DNA from: Amyelois transitella
Taxonomy: Eukaryota > Arthropoda > Insecta > Lepidoptera > Pyralidae
Direction: 5' to 3'
Assembly (NCBI RefSeq): GCF_032362555.1
Contig: NC_083507.1
Span: 5,645,001-5,709,000 of the forward strand
Length of the DNA stretch: 64,000 bases
Every line of letters begins with the position of its first letter. Position 1 is the stretch's first letter. The notes below the pieces were generated by a model. It saw only the letters and a list, made by a program, of their open reading frames with translations, made no database searches and was not told where the DNA came from. Position numbers and translations under genes: made by a program. Of this stretch, positions 36,689 to 49,400 are shown piece after piece.

Positions 36689-38208
36689 ATGACCAGTGAT
36701 ACAATAAAAATTGGTGAATATCTCATCATTCAAAAACAGAATTATAGGAAATTGCACAAGTTTTCAAAATCAAATTCAACTATTAGTTTAGGTCGAGATA
36801 GTGTAAATTTATCTGGTATTGAAGGATGCCCATATTTCTCAGTGTTTAAAATGATCCCTTCAGGTGGTAAGAGGAATAAAGAATACAGTTTGGAACTAAC
36901 AGATGCAGCTGTTAACTTGAAAGATGAGATTGATGTGAAACTGTCAGGTAATGATAACAGAAATATATTAGATGATGGCCGGTCTCAGAAGCTAACTGCT
37001 GCAGAAATTGAGGAGTTAAAAAGTGATGCCCTGAAGGCATCAGATATTGTCGAAACTTTGATTACTAACTCTAACACATTTCACAGCAAAACTGAATTTT
37101 CACAAGAGAAATATTTAAAAAAGAAAGAGAAGAAATACTTTGAATACCTTCAAATAGTGAGACCGAATTTGAGGTTAATAACTGAAGTTATGTACAGGTT
37201 GGATCCAGGTAAAATCCAAGGCATTAGGATGGACACATTGTCCCAGATTATAACACTATCTAACATACATTCTGAAGGTGTACATTTGTTGTATGATTCT
37301 GGATCAAATGGTCTAGTTGCAGCAGCGATATTGAGCTCTATTGGAAACAATACCAATGGTAAATTGATACATATGCATCCTGGAAATATGTCTCAAAAAC
37401 AAGGTCTGTTGGCTTTGAATTTTACTGAAGAGCAATTATGCAGATGCATTTCAGTCAATGTTTATTCAGTATTGAGGCAATACCACCAAGGTTGTGATAT
37501 AAATACTAGTAATGACTCTTCAAAAGCAAATAATGAACATAATACATTAAAAAGAAAATGTACTGATGTTGATGAAGCTGATGAACATAAAAATAAAGCA
37601 CCAAAGCTGAAAAATAATCATGATGTTAAATCTGATGATGCTGATGTATCAGATCAAATGAACTTACAGTCAGAACCTAAAAAGCCAAAGTGGCACTTTG
37701 ATAACATCGCTGCTTCTGATTTGTTAAAGGGAAAAGTAGATTCTCTAGTTATAACTTGTAAAGAAGATCCTCAAAATATATTCAAGGAATTAGTACATTT
37801 TGTGAAACCAGGCAGACCTTTTGTAGTATTCTATCCTGTTGTGGAACCCCTGCAACAATTATATTTAACTTTACGATCATACAGCAATGTTGCCGCTTTA
37901 AAAGTTACATCAAATTGGATGAGAAACTATCAGGTTTGTGTCATAATCACTTTAGAATATTGCAATAGTCTGGTACATACATAGCCTATAAGGCCTTCAG
38001 ATTTTCATGATTATTTCAATATTTCTGAACATAAGCCTTAATGACATGGGCAGACCCTTGTCATTCAGTGGCTTAGAATATTTTTGAATTGGTGGATATT
38101 TGTTTGATTCTGAATTACATTTTTCAGGTACTGCCAGAAAGAACACATCCAGAAGTGACAATGAATTGTTCAAGTGGATTTTTGTTGACAGGATATGTAT
38201 TAAAGTGA
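36689..38208 (+). CDS. TRMT6: tRNA (adenine(58)-N1)-methyltransferase non-catalytic subunit TRM6, complete, 441 aa
   Basis: The RNA-binding partner of TRMT61A in the nuclear complex that makes m1A at position 58 of tRNAs, including initiator tRNA. Two exons join in phase: 36689-37933 and 38128-38208. The Gcd10p-type N-terminal domain starts after MTSDTIKIGEYLIIQKQN. EKYLKKKEKKYFEYLQIVRP, the mid-domain IRMDTLSQIITLSNIHS and GVHLLYDSGSNGLVAAAIL are conserved. About residues 265-335 form a lysine- and acid-rich linker (TLKRKCTDVDEADEHKNKAP) that may act as a nuclear signal. The C-terminal lobe has KVTSNWMRNYQ, split by the intron, then VLPERTHPEVTMNCSSGFLL and TGYVLK. The last motif matches the family's 'RTHPxxxMxxxxGFLLTG' ending. 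No defect is seen. Confidence 0.94.
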
Positions 38209-40434
38209 TTTTTATTTATTATTGTGATAATATCATTGTGATGAAATCAAGGTTCTGTTTAAGGAGAAAAATAATAAAAGTCCTTTTTTTTACAAATTTA
38301 TTTAATGCTTTCTTTACTCAAATGCACATACCATATCTAAATGCATTACAAAATTTGATGATCAAAGTGATTGACATACATACTACAATGCTCTTGTGTA
38401 TTGGCAGAATGAAAATGTTTGTAAGCACATCACCCAATGTAATGATTTTCGTAAAAAAATTTAAACCTGGATTTAAGAAAAACCTTTTCATTCTGCCAGG
38501 AATGTCATATAATTTTGAACCAGTTCATATAAAGGAAATAAAAGCCATTTTTTGGGGCGAGTGTTTATAACACATTTTATATATTCAATACAGTATATTA
38601 TTGCTTATACATTTCCTTGTGGTAGTAAACTATACTCCATGTTTATAACAATTTAAAAAGTCGTTTGTTGTCTAATTATTTATACAAAAAACATCACATT
38701 CCTTGATCAATAAAAATACAATATTACAAAGAGATTTAATATGTATTTATCCAGAACATTAATTAAGCCTCCAGTTTACATCTAATGGTTATACTGCTTA
38801 TTTATGAATGATACAGAATATAAAGGAATGTTAATCAGTCTAAGTTTGGTTGCATTTAATGTGGTTTTGAAACGGAATTAACACCATAAGTGCTCAAAAA
38901 AGATCAATTAACTGATTTTTAATATAAAATAAAAAAAAAAACATAAAACAATCCATGTTATTTTAGAACATATTTGAGCACTTCAAGGTTTGTTTAAATT
39001 ATGAACTATTTTACATTAAAACTATGATGATTTATTATTCGAGAGTAATCTTGTATGTATTATGAATATAATGATATGATTGTATGAAATAACTTTGGCA
39101 CTATATGATGGTAAGCGCGTACAAGTCTTTTAGATTTAACCACCCCATGGAGTATGTGTTCAAAATTTAAAAATGTATTGAAATTAATTTCCTTGTAGGT
39201 AGTGACGTGAAATACATGAAATCAGTATTAGTCAAAATAATGAAATGATCGGAAATCGTTTCTGCTTTGCTGTTGTTTAAGCACCATTCTACAACACCGC
39301 CTTTAAGTCTCGTAACACTTTTTTGTAAGTTCATATGTAAATTTTTTTTATTAATTTGAACAACTATAATAAACAAAACATTTTAAATTGCTATAGAGAG
39401 CGGTCACTGGTTCATGTCTTTAATGACACTAGCGCGGTGGCTGTAAGCGTGAGGCGAAGCCCCAATGAACGCGGAGTGATATGGTTATATAGAAGCAATA
39501 GCAATGAATATATCCCTATAAGCATTTCATTATGATACAAAATAATTCAAGCTTGCGCTCTACACTTGTAAATATTAATTCATTCAAATTAAATAAGATA
39601 TATTACTCGTATATTACACAATATCATAAAATAAAAACATTTTTCATAAATATTATAATTTCTTTAAACCTAATCATTTAATCTAACTGGAGAGATAACA
39701 AGATGAAAACTAGAGATCGTTCAAGCCAGTGAGATATGTATGGTAGAAACTATAATGTACTTACTGGCCGGAGCCGAATGAAGATAGAACACAGATAATA
39801 CTAAGCCGCTTAACAGCCGTATACTCTACCTTAGCTCTAGCCTAATGGAGCACTGCGATCTACGTATCGAAAATAAAAAACGTGTGACACATACAATTAG
39901 TATCAAAAGTCAATTGTACTGCATTGTTCCCGGACAGAGGAATCAGCCACATTAGTCATTCAACTGAAGTTAATAACAAGATGTGCGCGAAGAGTTGCTA
40001 TAGAGCTTTGGCTATTTGTTCTGCCTCAAACTGGAAATGTCGGACATCTTCTGCTATGTAACTTTGTATGGCCATGTTTAAAACGTATTTGAAACTACAG
40101 AGATAATAGTTTCTTTAAATTCTATAAAAAAAAATTTTTAACCAATCTTTATATCTAATATTTGTATTGTATACTACAGTACACAACCAGAGCAGCTTGA
40201 TCTCAATGGTAAAGAGCAATTTAGTAGGCAACTTCGAACGTTTTCTAACTACAAATTATAAAGATTTTGTTACTTTTCAACTCTAAACCACCACTTGAAC
40301 AATGCAATACGGTCGTGATTACGTTAAATTAGCTTTGGTATTGGTGTTTACGTGAAGGCATTTGTCGTTGCACGCGGAGGCTACAGCACGCGGGGTCATC
40401 GACCGCTGTGAGGGCGCGGGGGGTCGGCGCGGCG
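38209..40434. other. Convergent gap between TRMT6 and DCLK; probable 3' UTRs
   Basis: AT-rich, without a convincing gene. An open stretch at 38100-38570 has no family features and overlaps TRMT6 exon 2 in another frame. The right half is probably the 3' UTR of the kinase gene, since kinase 3' UTRs are often long. This is inference. Confidence 0.4.
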
Positions 40435-43400
40435 CTATGACGAGTCATCGTCGTACCACGTGCGGAAGTCGCAGCTCTCATCGTAATCATCCTGGAACAA
40501 ATGCAGATTTATAAAATACATTTTTAGTGTAGTTCGTGACAGTGGGCGGGACAGGTAGAGCGTAGAAAAGACGCAGTCGTCATGTGAACGAAGGTAATAT
40601 AAGGTTGCAAAAATACAGGTGAACGCCATTTCGTACTGGGTTTCATTGGGTTTGTTGCGCTTGATATGCCGTTTTTAATAACAGACATACTTTTCGTGAG
40701 CGAAATGATCTGTCCTCGACAGTAACTTGCTGAATAGTACCTACCTAACTTAAAGCGGCGCGAGTCTGAAGATCACAGAAAAACGATGTCTTCCAAAAAT
40801 GGACTTTACGCTAAGATATTATTATAAATATACTAACCGCCATCCAAGCATGGTCTAATACATCTTCCGCTGCGAATCTGAGCTCCGGCTGCGGCCGCAG
40901 CATGTTAGCGACGAGGTCAATGGCCCCGGCCGACACCCGCTCCCAGTGCGGCGCGGGGAACTCCAGCCGCGACGACAGGATCGCGTCGAACAACTTCTCC
41001 TGGTCGCCGTCCGGGGACGAGAACGGCGGGAAACCGCACAGCAGTATGTATAGGATCACACCCGCCGCCCATACATCGATCTGGAAGAACACATATCAAA
41101 ATAATAACTAGTTCTTTGTCAAAAATGACTTCCGTTTTGTACCTTTCTTACCTGATCTTTGATAACCAGCTATTGTGTTAGAATTCTACCTTCGCTTCAT
41201 ATTAGCGGCACTAAAGCTACCCTAGACGGACGTATCCTGCTTTCAGACCCCTCTTTTAACGGGAACAGAGCGATTAGCGGATCACTCTGTGTTGACAGGT
41301 ACTTGACTCTCAAAACGGTCCATTGAGAGACGGAATCCCGCTTCCAACACCCAATCAACTTTCATACTATTGGGAGTTAAATCTGACCGAGGCCCACTAT
41401 AATTTGGGTCCATGCTATATGTATTACAATAAAAGTGCAAAAAAATCGGGTTACCTTCAGCCCGTATCCAGTTTCCAACAGGATCTCCGGCGCTACGTAG
41501 GTGGGCGTGCCGCAGACGGCGTGCAGCGGCCGGAACACTTCCACGGCGAGGCCAAAGTCAGCCAGCTTCAAACCCAATATGCTGCCGTCTGGGCCTATTT
41601 CCACCTGAAAAAAGTTATGATAGCAAATGATGTAAAAATAAAATTAATTTGGTGATACTTTGATACGGTAAAAGAACGAATTCTGATCTGCCGATGTAAA
41701 CAGACATAGATTATTTTCAGTGAACTTCATAACTAATATATTAGAAGATTTGAGTCAAAAACAAGACATCTAAAATTACGCTTTTCTTGGAAGTGGGTTA
41801 ATTAAATCTGCTACAGCTAGTGTGAACTCTTTTTTTAAAGACATTTTTTTTGTTGAAAACGCTGACTTAAAAAAGATAGTTACTAAAACAACACAAGACT
41901 TGTTAGTTCTTCTTCAGGCACCGAGGCATAACAGCTAAGAGTGCGTAGGTACACACAAAGATGAGAAAAAGAACTTTGCTTAGTACATGTCTAAAAATGT
42001 TTCACACTAACGGACATCTGTGATGGTGAAGCGATTATTTAGTAGGAGCAAAATTAATATGAAATGTGAGTGTTGCAATGGTTCAAGAGTTAGTCATTGG
42101 CTTACCAAGAGATTTTCTGGTTTGATGTCACGATGCACTATAGAAAGCGAGTGGAGGTATGCAATAGCTGATGTTAAGTGGCCAATTAGCAAACGGGCTT
42201 GTGGCTCAGAGAATTTGGAAGCTGCCGCGATACTATCGAATAAGTCGCCACCTAAAAATAAATACATTTTAGTAATGAAAAAAGCAATGGTATTAAACTT
42301 TATTATTGAACATTATTATTTCTAATGAAAACCTCTAATATTTACAAGAACCAATGAGGAAAGTAATATTGGCTTATACATTCAAAATCTATAAACTTGG
42401 CAAAAAGGTTTGCTAGAGTGTTTTTCATCTGAATATATTCAGTGTCCTCATAACATTCATCCTTTTCATAACTACAGAATAAGTGACGAATTTGCCCTGT
42501 ACCTAATCATAGAAATCGGAATAAAGTAAGACTAAAGAAGTGGCAAGTTCGTGTGTAAGACGTCGCATGGTTGTAGCACCCTAACGTTTTTATCCTGCCT
42601 CTGTTGCTGCTGTTTAATAAGATAGCATTAATATTGTCTCATTCCGATAACTATTATCTATGCCTGTAAAAACATATTTGCACCAATGAAATTAAACTTA
42701 ATGGAGAATACATACCGCTGACTAACTCCATAATTAGGAACAACCACTCTGGACTATCTTGCTCTTCAATCAAGGACACTATGCGAGGGTGACATAACTT
42801 GCGCATAACTCTCACCTAGAGAAATACAATAAGTTAAGCATATTCATTATGTAAAGAGTTCTACTTCAACTAGTGGTCTAGGTCTACTTGCTTACATAAA
42901 TAGGATAAGTACACAGTTTCACAGTTTTGAATAGTACAAATTAGTTAATTACGTTTAGCTGTTTGGCTCAATGATAGAATGGAGATTCAAATAGAGACAG
43001 GTTGCTAGCCCATCGCCTAAAAGAAGAATCCCAAGTTTATAAGCCTATCCCTTAGTCGCCTTTTACGACATGCACCGGAACGAGATGGAGTGGTCCTATT
43101 CTTTTTTTATTGGTGCCGGGAACCACGCGGCAGTATCAGTATTTTTAAGATTGTTAGCTCTGTCCACCCCGCAAGAGATATGGACGTGATTATATGTATG
43201 CATGTAATATTTAATTAGGTAATTAATTTCGTACGAAATATGATAAACTGTATGGTTTAACTAAATATCATTTGAGATATTTTCACGCGATCATTTGTAT
43301 TCCTACAATATAGCAAATAAGTACAGGCACTACACTGTGCATAAGCATCAAGATATTTAGCTAGAACACCTACCTACTGTAGCTAAGCGTATAATTATGT

Positions 43401-46400
43401 CGCTTATTTGTTTCAGGACATACGATTTATTTGTTCCCAGAACAGTTGTTCAGCTGATACGTCAATAAAGACTATTTTGTACAATACAGTTAATGATGTA
43501 TAAAGAGCAAGTGTAGGTAGGTATATCAAGCATTAAATGGGTTTTTAAATGCAAACCGATGTTCTGAGCGACAGTGCCCGAGATACCGAAAGAGATCCTT
43601 ATGATGTTTATGGTTCCTTAAGGAAATCGGCACATTCATAAAACTAACAGATCCAATCAGAGTTCTCTTGTAGAGAGGTAGGTATATTTGTATTAAAAAA
43701 AAAACAAATCGAAAAAACATGTCGAATTTGATAAAAAAAAGAAGTAATACGTTTCTCAGAAACTGCATTTATCGTAAATATCTTTGATGAATCATAATTA
43801 ATAAGAACTTCGTTTATTTGTGCATGATTAAACACACTTATATGTTGTGTACATAGACGAACTATAAATGTCAATGCCGACCCCATCATTTATTAGTATA
43901 GCCAAAACTAAAACTGATGACTTGCCAAATAATGCCGAAATAAGACGAGAATATTGTCGATACAAATATTGGAAAATTTAAAACCGTACGTCAAACAAGC
44001 AGCTATTTATAGCCATTGAACCAGCGAAAATAGAAGTGGTTTTTGTGTGGTGGCTTTAACTTAAGTTTTTTTCAGAAAACAGCGCCTATTCGTTGGTTGA
44101 ACGATATTCATTTTATGTATTATATTCTATGTCTAAACACAGACGGACTATTTACAACTAGACCCACAATTCCGATGAAAAGTTCTACAAAACAGACAAA
44201 TCCGTCCGTTCGTTTAGAAACAGATATCATAATATTACAATTAGCACGTAATACTCGAATGTAAAAAAACAGCTAATTGATGTGATCGCAAACCAAATTT
44301 CGCTCAGGATTTCACTGTAGTGAGAATTTCTGAATATATTCTTAATTAGATATTAAAATAATTAAATATAGAACTCACTTCGGCCTCCACGTAGTTCTCC
44401 TTTCCTTTACATTTTGCCTTGTCTATGACTTTGAGCGCATATTCTTTGCTGGTCGTCTTGTCTTTACAAATTCGCACAACTGCGAAATTGCCGTCACCTT
44501 ATAATAATAAAACAAATCATGATTAGTTTTATATATACATAACTAAATACTTTTTCCTTCTTTGTGGGACTGATTTTATACTAATCTTCAAAGATCCAAA
44601 TTGTTATTTGAATTGTCCTATAATTTATAAATGTAATTTATAATATACTTTTTAAATACTGAACGAACTGAAACTTGCACATCCAGGTAACTGAATGTGT
44701 GTGTAAGATTTACACGTTAACTGGCATATCGAAGTGGAATGGTGCGCAGGCCAGACTATCCGAGAATATTGACTGGTGCTCTGTGCTTCGGTCCTGCTCT
44801 GATGGACTATCATACTAACTCACCTATAATCTTGCCCACGCTATACTTCAGTCTGAGCGGCTGCGGTAGAGTGAGACAGGCGTCTTCATCCTGCGCGTCG
44901 CCGGGCACCCCCGCGCCCGCCTCGCTGGCCGCCCGCGCCGCGCCCCCGCCCGCCTTCACCGGCATGCGGGGCTTCGGCCCCACTCTGAAGGAACAATATG
45001 CCATACAAGCTATATGAGACAAACGCTAAACGAATTCCTTAGCATAGAGGCCATCCACCGTAGGCAATGTGCAGCAAGCGCAATACAGACGGCGAAGAAG
45101 CGTCGGCGGGTCTGTGTTACTCTAGATAGTGTAAATTGTATAGACTACTTCGATTTGTCAGCAAGGCTGCAAACTTTTACATTAAACTGTTTAGTGGAAT
45201 GTAACAACTAAAGAGAAATTAGATAGGAGTCTAGATTGCAATTTAAAATAAATGTCTATTTATTTTACCTCGAATTCCTAGTAATGGGAGTTTTTCTACA
45301 TTGTAACACAGCTTTGCTCTCTTCAAACTCCAATTCGAAATCTTCTTGATTAACTCTGTGAAAATTGACAAATATTTATAAAAATAATTAATATATAATT
45401 ACCTTAAAAATAAATAATTTTAAGGTAATTATCGCATTAGTCGACCGCTTATGTCAATTGAATATACTTACATGTTTCACGCCTTTATACCATACAGGAT
45501 AGACGGGACCAATTACAACATTCGGAGGCCATTTCAGCTAAACGATGAAATTCAGTCGACAAAAGCAATCGTTTATCGATGCAAGATAAAATAACCAATC
45601 ATACAAGCCTTCTCTCTCTCATCACAACGTATTCCCGTTTAGTTGTTTGGCATTAAAGCTCAAGATCTAGTAAATATATGCAAGAAATCATGGCAAAGTT
45701 TTAATGGTCTGCAGTCTGCCTGACACTAGCCGAGAAAAATCATAACAAAGTGTGGCTGCATCATTGTTAAATTACCTTATTTCATTAGTGAAGAAAACGT
45801 CTTGGTCTTCAAAGAAATGATTCAACGCCGTGATCGGCGTGCCGGATTGCGTGAACAATTTAAATGCACCCGTTGTCCGATTTGATGCATTCCAAGATTG
45901 CAGTGCGATTTGTGTTAGTTCTGTTTTCTTTAGTAAATTAGTGATTACCTTTCATTTCCATAAGCGAAGAAAACGTCTTCGTCTTCGAAGAAATGATGCA
46001 ACGCCGTGATCGGCGTCCCAGACTGCGTGAACACCTTCCGAACGCACCCTGTGTCCAATTTGATGCATTCCGTGATCGCCGCCAACGCGTGCTCTAGTGT
46101 AGGACTGTTACGTTTGTTCAGTAACAATCTACACACCTGGAGATAATGATCAATAAATATATAGGAACATACAGCTACATTCTCAATGTAATTTTCCATC
46201 GTTTTCTAAGTCGAAGATAATGTATTGTACTCGTTCTGGATACCTATTACCCCGAGGATTCTTTTCATAAAAAGTACCTTTAGTTATCTGAAGTTCAAGC
46301 CAATCTCTGCCTTAAGTGCAGTAATTTTGGAGTTCATTTAGATATTAAAATTTTTGTCTTTAAGATATTTCTTACAAGAGCGAAACCCTGGGACACAACT

Positions 46401-49400
46401 TATCAATACTCGTAAATGTTTTTCTTTATTATTCTTTGTTTCAAATGTATGAGAAATCTCAAATGACCGTCTTTAGAATTCGCTTAAATTTACAAAGAAT
46501 AATAACCGACAAAAATAATAATCATTTTTTAGACTTGAACACAAGATACATATATCTTACACACGTTCAAGTCCCGAAGTGCGCAAGTTCATTCTACATC
46601 AAGAAGCCCATAAGTCTGCTCATTAACCCCAAAATATTTACAAATACGATTACAATTAAGGTAGTTCCCGAGTTTCCGCTCGATAACTCACTAACTATAC
46701 GAAAAAATTACGCCGCTTTTCATAAATCCGAAGTAATTGTTTCCTCGCACGAATGTAAATGAGCCTCAGTCGCGGTTGCGAGCAGCGGTTTCCTCGAGTA
46801 TCAAGTGGCGATAGTACGTCGCGCGTTAAATATCCATAACAAGATCTGAACATTACATGCTTCATTTGTTAGCTGTGTCATCGAATATTACGTATTTAAG
46901 CCAAAGTGCAATTACAATATGGACAAAAATTGTCCGCCATTGCAAGTGATTTTTTTTATAATTATGTACTATTTTCTTGTTACTGTTAAAATTTCTATGC
47001 AATAAAGATATTACAAACAAACAAACAAAACCCCCCATTCTACACTCAACGTTTTATCAGAAAGAGAAAAGTTTGAATTAAATGATGGAAAGTATTGAAA
47101 CTATTTTGATTTGAATATGTAACAGACTATACCTATATGGAATTCTAGTCATTAGAGTTCAAAAGAATTTAACGGTACCGGAGCCTCCAGCAATACCAGT
47201 AGTAACTAACAAATAACTTTAATATATGAACCACACACCCACTTGTGTGTACCATATACGAGTAGTAAATATTAATGTTAAGATCCATGATAAGCATTTA
47301 GTCGCATTGCAATAGCCTCAGGTTGATAAAACCGAGGCGTATAGTTTTTATGGTGTTACTAATAATGAAAGTGATTTTCAAATAGACTACTAAATAGGCT
47401 ATAATCCAGCCAAGGTTATCGCCTAAGTAGAAAATAAGGCTTTTACGATCAGCGTGGGAAGAACAACTGATTTATATGAGGTATTTTCGTCTTCATTCAT
47501 ATTATCAAAGTTATTAAAAGTTTCTCCGTTAGATAAATAGAACATGAATTATTCAATTGTTAAGCCTTGTTATACTCTACGGACAGGATAGGGAATCAGT
47601 GAACTAATAATTTTATCATAGTTATCCAATTCCACTATTTCTCTCAGAGGTACCTAAACTGTTCAAAACCTTACCTTGCGCGGTTTTACTCCATTTCTGA
47701 TAATTGTGACTATCCGCGGCCGAACTACACTCTCGCCAGCGGGGCTGATTCGCGCCGTTCCGTTGCCAGTAGTACTACTACCATTTGCCTGTAACAATTA
47801 ATACATAAGCCACAACTTGAATGGGTACTATGATCTAATACGGTTTACGTTCCCATGCAAAGATTGAGGAGATCAGACGGGAGATGCTTAGTTTTAAAAG
47901 TTAATTTTCGGAATTTAAGATCGTGATTTTAAGGCGACTAACAGAGAAACCTATAAACTTGGGATTCCTATTGTAGGCAATGAGCTAGCAACCTGTCACT
48001 ATTTGAATCTCAATTCCATCATAAAGCTATACAGCTTAACATGACGTTTCAGTCGGTTTAAGATTGTTGGTTTGTCTACCCCATAAGGGATTTAGACGTG
48101 ACTATAAGATCGTGATCGCACCTCAGGCTCCTCTCCAAAGAGGCGAGGACGCAAACGGGGCTAACACTAGGAGGATTTTGAACTTGAAAGCGTGCATAGT
48201 CGATTGATTAAAGTATACCTAAAATGCTGTATATAGTACAAATTCGATCTCAATAATTATTATGATGAAACGTAGGTACCATGATACAATTCAATAGCAA
48301 CTTCCAGACAATATAAAAAGTTACGCCAATATTGACCGCTCATACAAAAGTGACGTAACGATTGTTCGGCCAATAATAATGCAATCGCTTATAGAGCAGT
48401 ATCGAAAACGGAAACAAGTTGAATTCAATTGGTAGGAACTAAAAATCCAATTAAAATATGGTATAAAGCTACTCTTGGAAATAGCAAACATTGACCTACA
48501 TTAAAACTTTCACTTGCGTCCTTAATTCGTGTGGTCTAGAATTCTAGATTCCAATAAAAGACTACTTACTAACAGGAGTACTTAATGGGGTTTCAAACTC
48601 CTTGGTAGAATAATGGAAATTGAAATTTTTTGGATAATGGTTTCATTTTTGTAACTGAGATAGAAGTATCTTCCGAAATAAGTGCTAACAGGAAAATATT
48701 GTATAAATCTATTTATATACTTATTTGAATCTATATTGCATCATTAAGCCATACAGCTGAAACTTAGATAATTAGACAGCTGAACGCAGCCTTTCATTAC
48801 TTTCGAAACTGTTGGGTCTGTCTGCGTAAGGGATAAATACTTATCGAGTTTCATAATCATAAATTATTAGATTTCGCAAGCAACTTAATACTTTCATTTA
48901 ACTAAGCCATTTTTTACAGTAGGTGTATCTAATAAGCATTGTTTGTTTTAGGGGTTGGCAGAAATACCTTATCATACAGATATCGAGGCTCTAATAGCTT
49001 ACAGTGTCCTAGATAGCGCGATCATGAAAATTTATACCAGTAATACGTTCTGGCGTTTCTACTGGTTTCGTGCTTTATTCATTTTTCTTTTTTTTTCTTG
49101 GAGGACGGATGCTCAAAGACAAAACCTTTATTACATGAAGCGAATAGTCTGATTTTCATCTTATTGATGGCGGAACCTAACAAATTTGATCATGGTTGTT
49201 GCACAAAGTAAAAGTACCTATTTCATTAATCGCCTCTTACGACATCCATCAGAAAAAGAATGAATGGGTACCACTAAGTGGCAGGAACAACACCGTTGTT
49301 TGTCACTGACATACATTAAGTCTTAATCCCTTAGGTATGGTATAGTCATGCTTATAGTTACAAGATTCGAAGGCCACACATTTTGTAATTGACACACATG

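Noticed and set aside
38100-38570. 156-codon open stretch after TRMT6
   Set aside because: It covers TRMT6 exon 2 in another frame, and the rest is AT-driven with no family features.
44739-45017. Plus-strand open stretch over the DCLK linker exon
   Set aside because: It is the antisense shadow of the GC-rich DCLK exon 44824-44984.
45776-45936. A working mutually exclusive DCLK exon
   Set aside because: The copy has an in-frame stop and a length change, and it is too close to the first copy's donor to be spliced as an alternative.
46436-46762. 108-codon open stretch opposite the DCLK intron
   Set aside because: No splice sites, odd composition and no conserved motif; it lies inside an intron of an intact gene.
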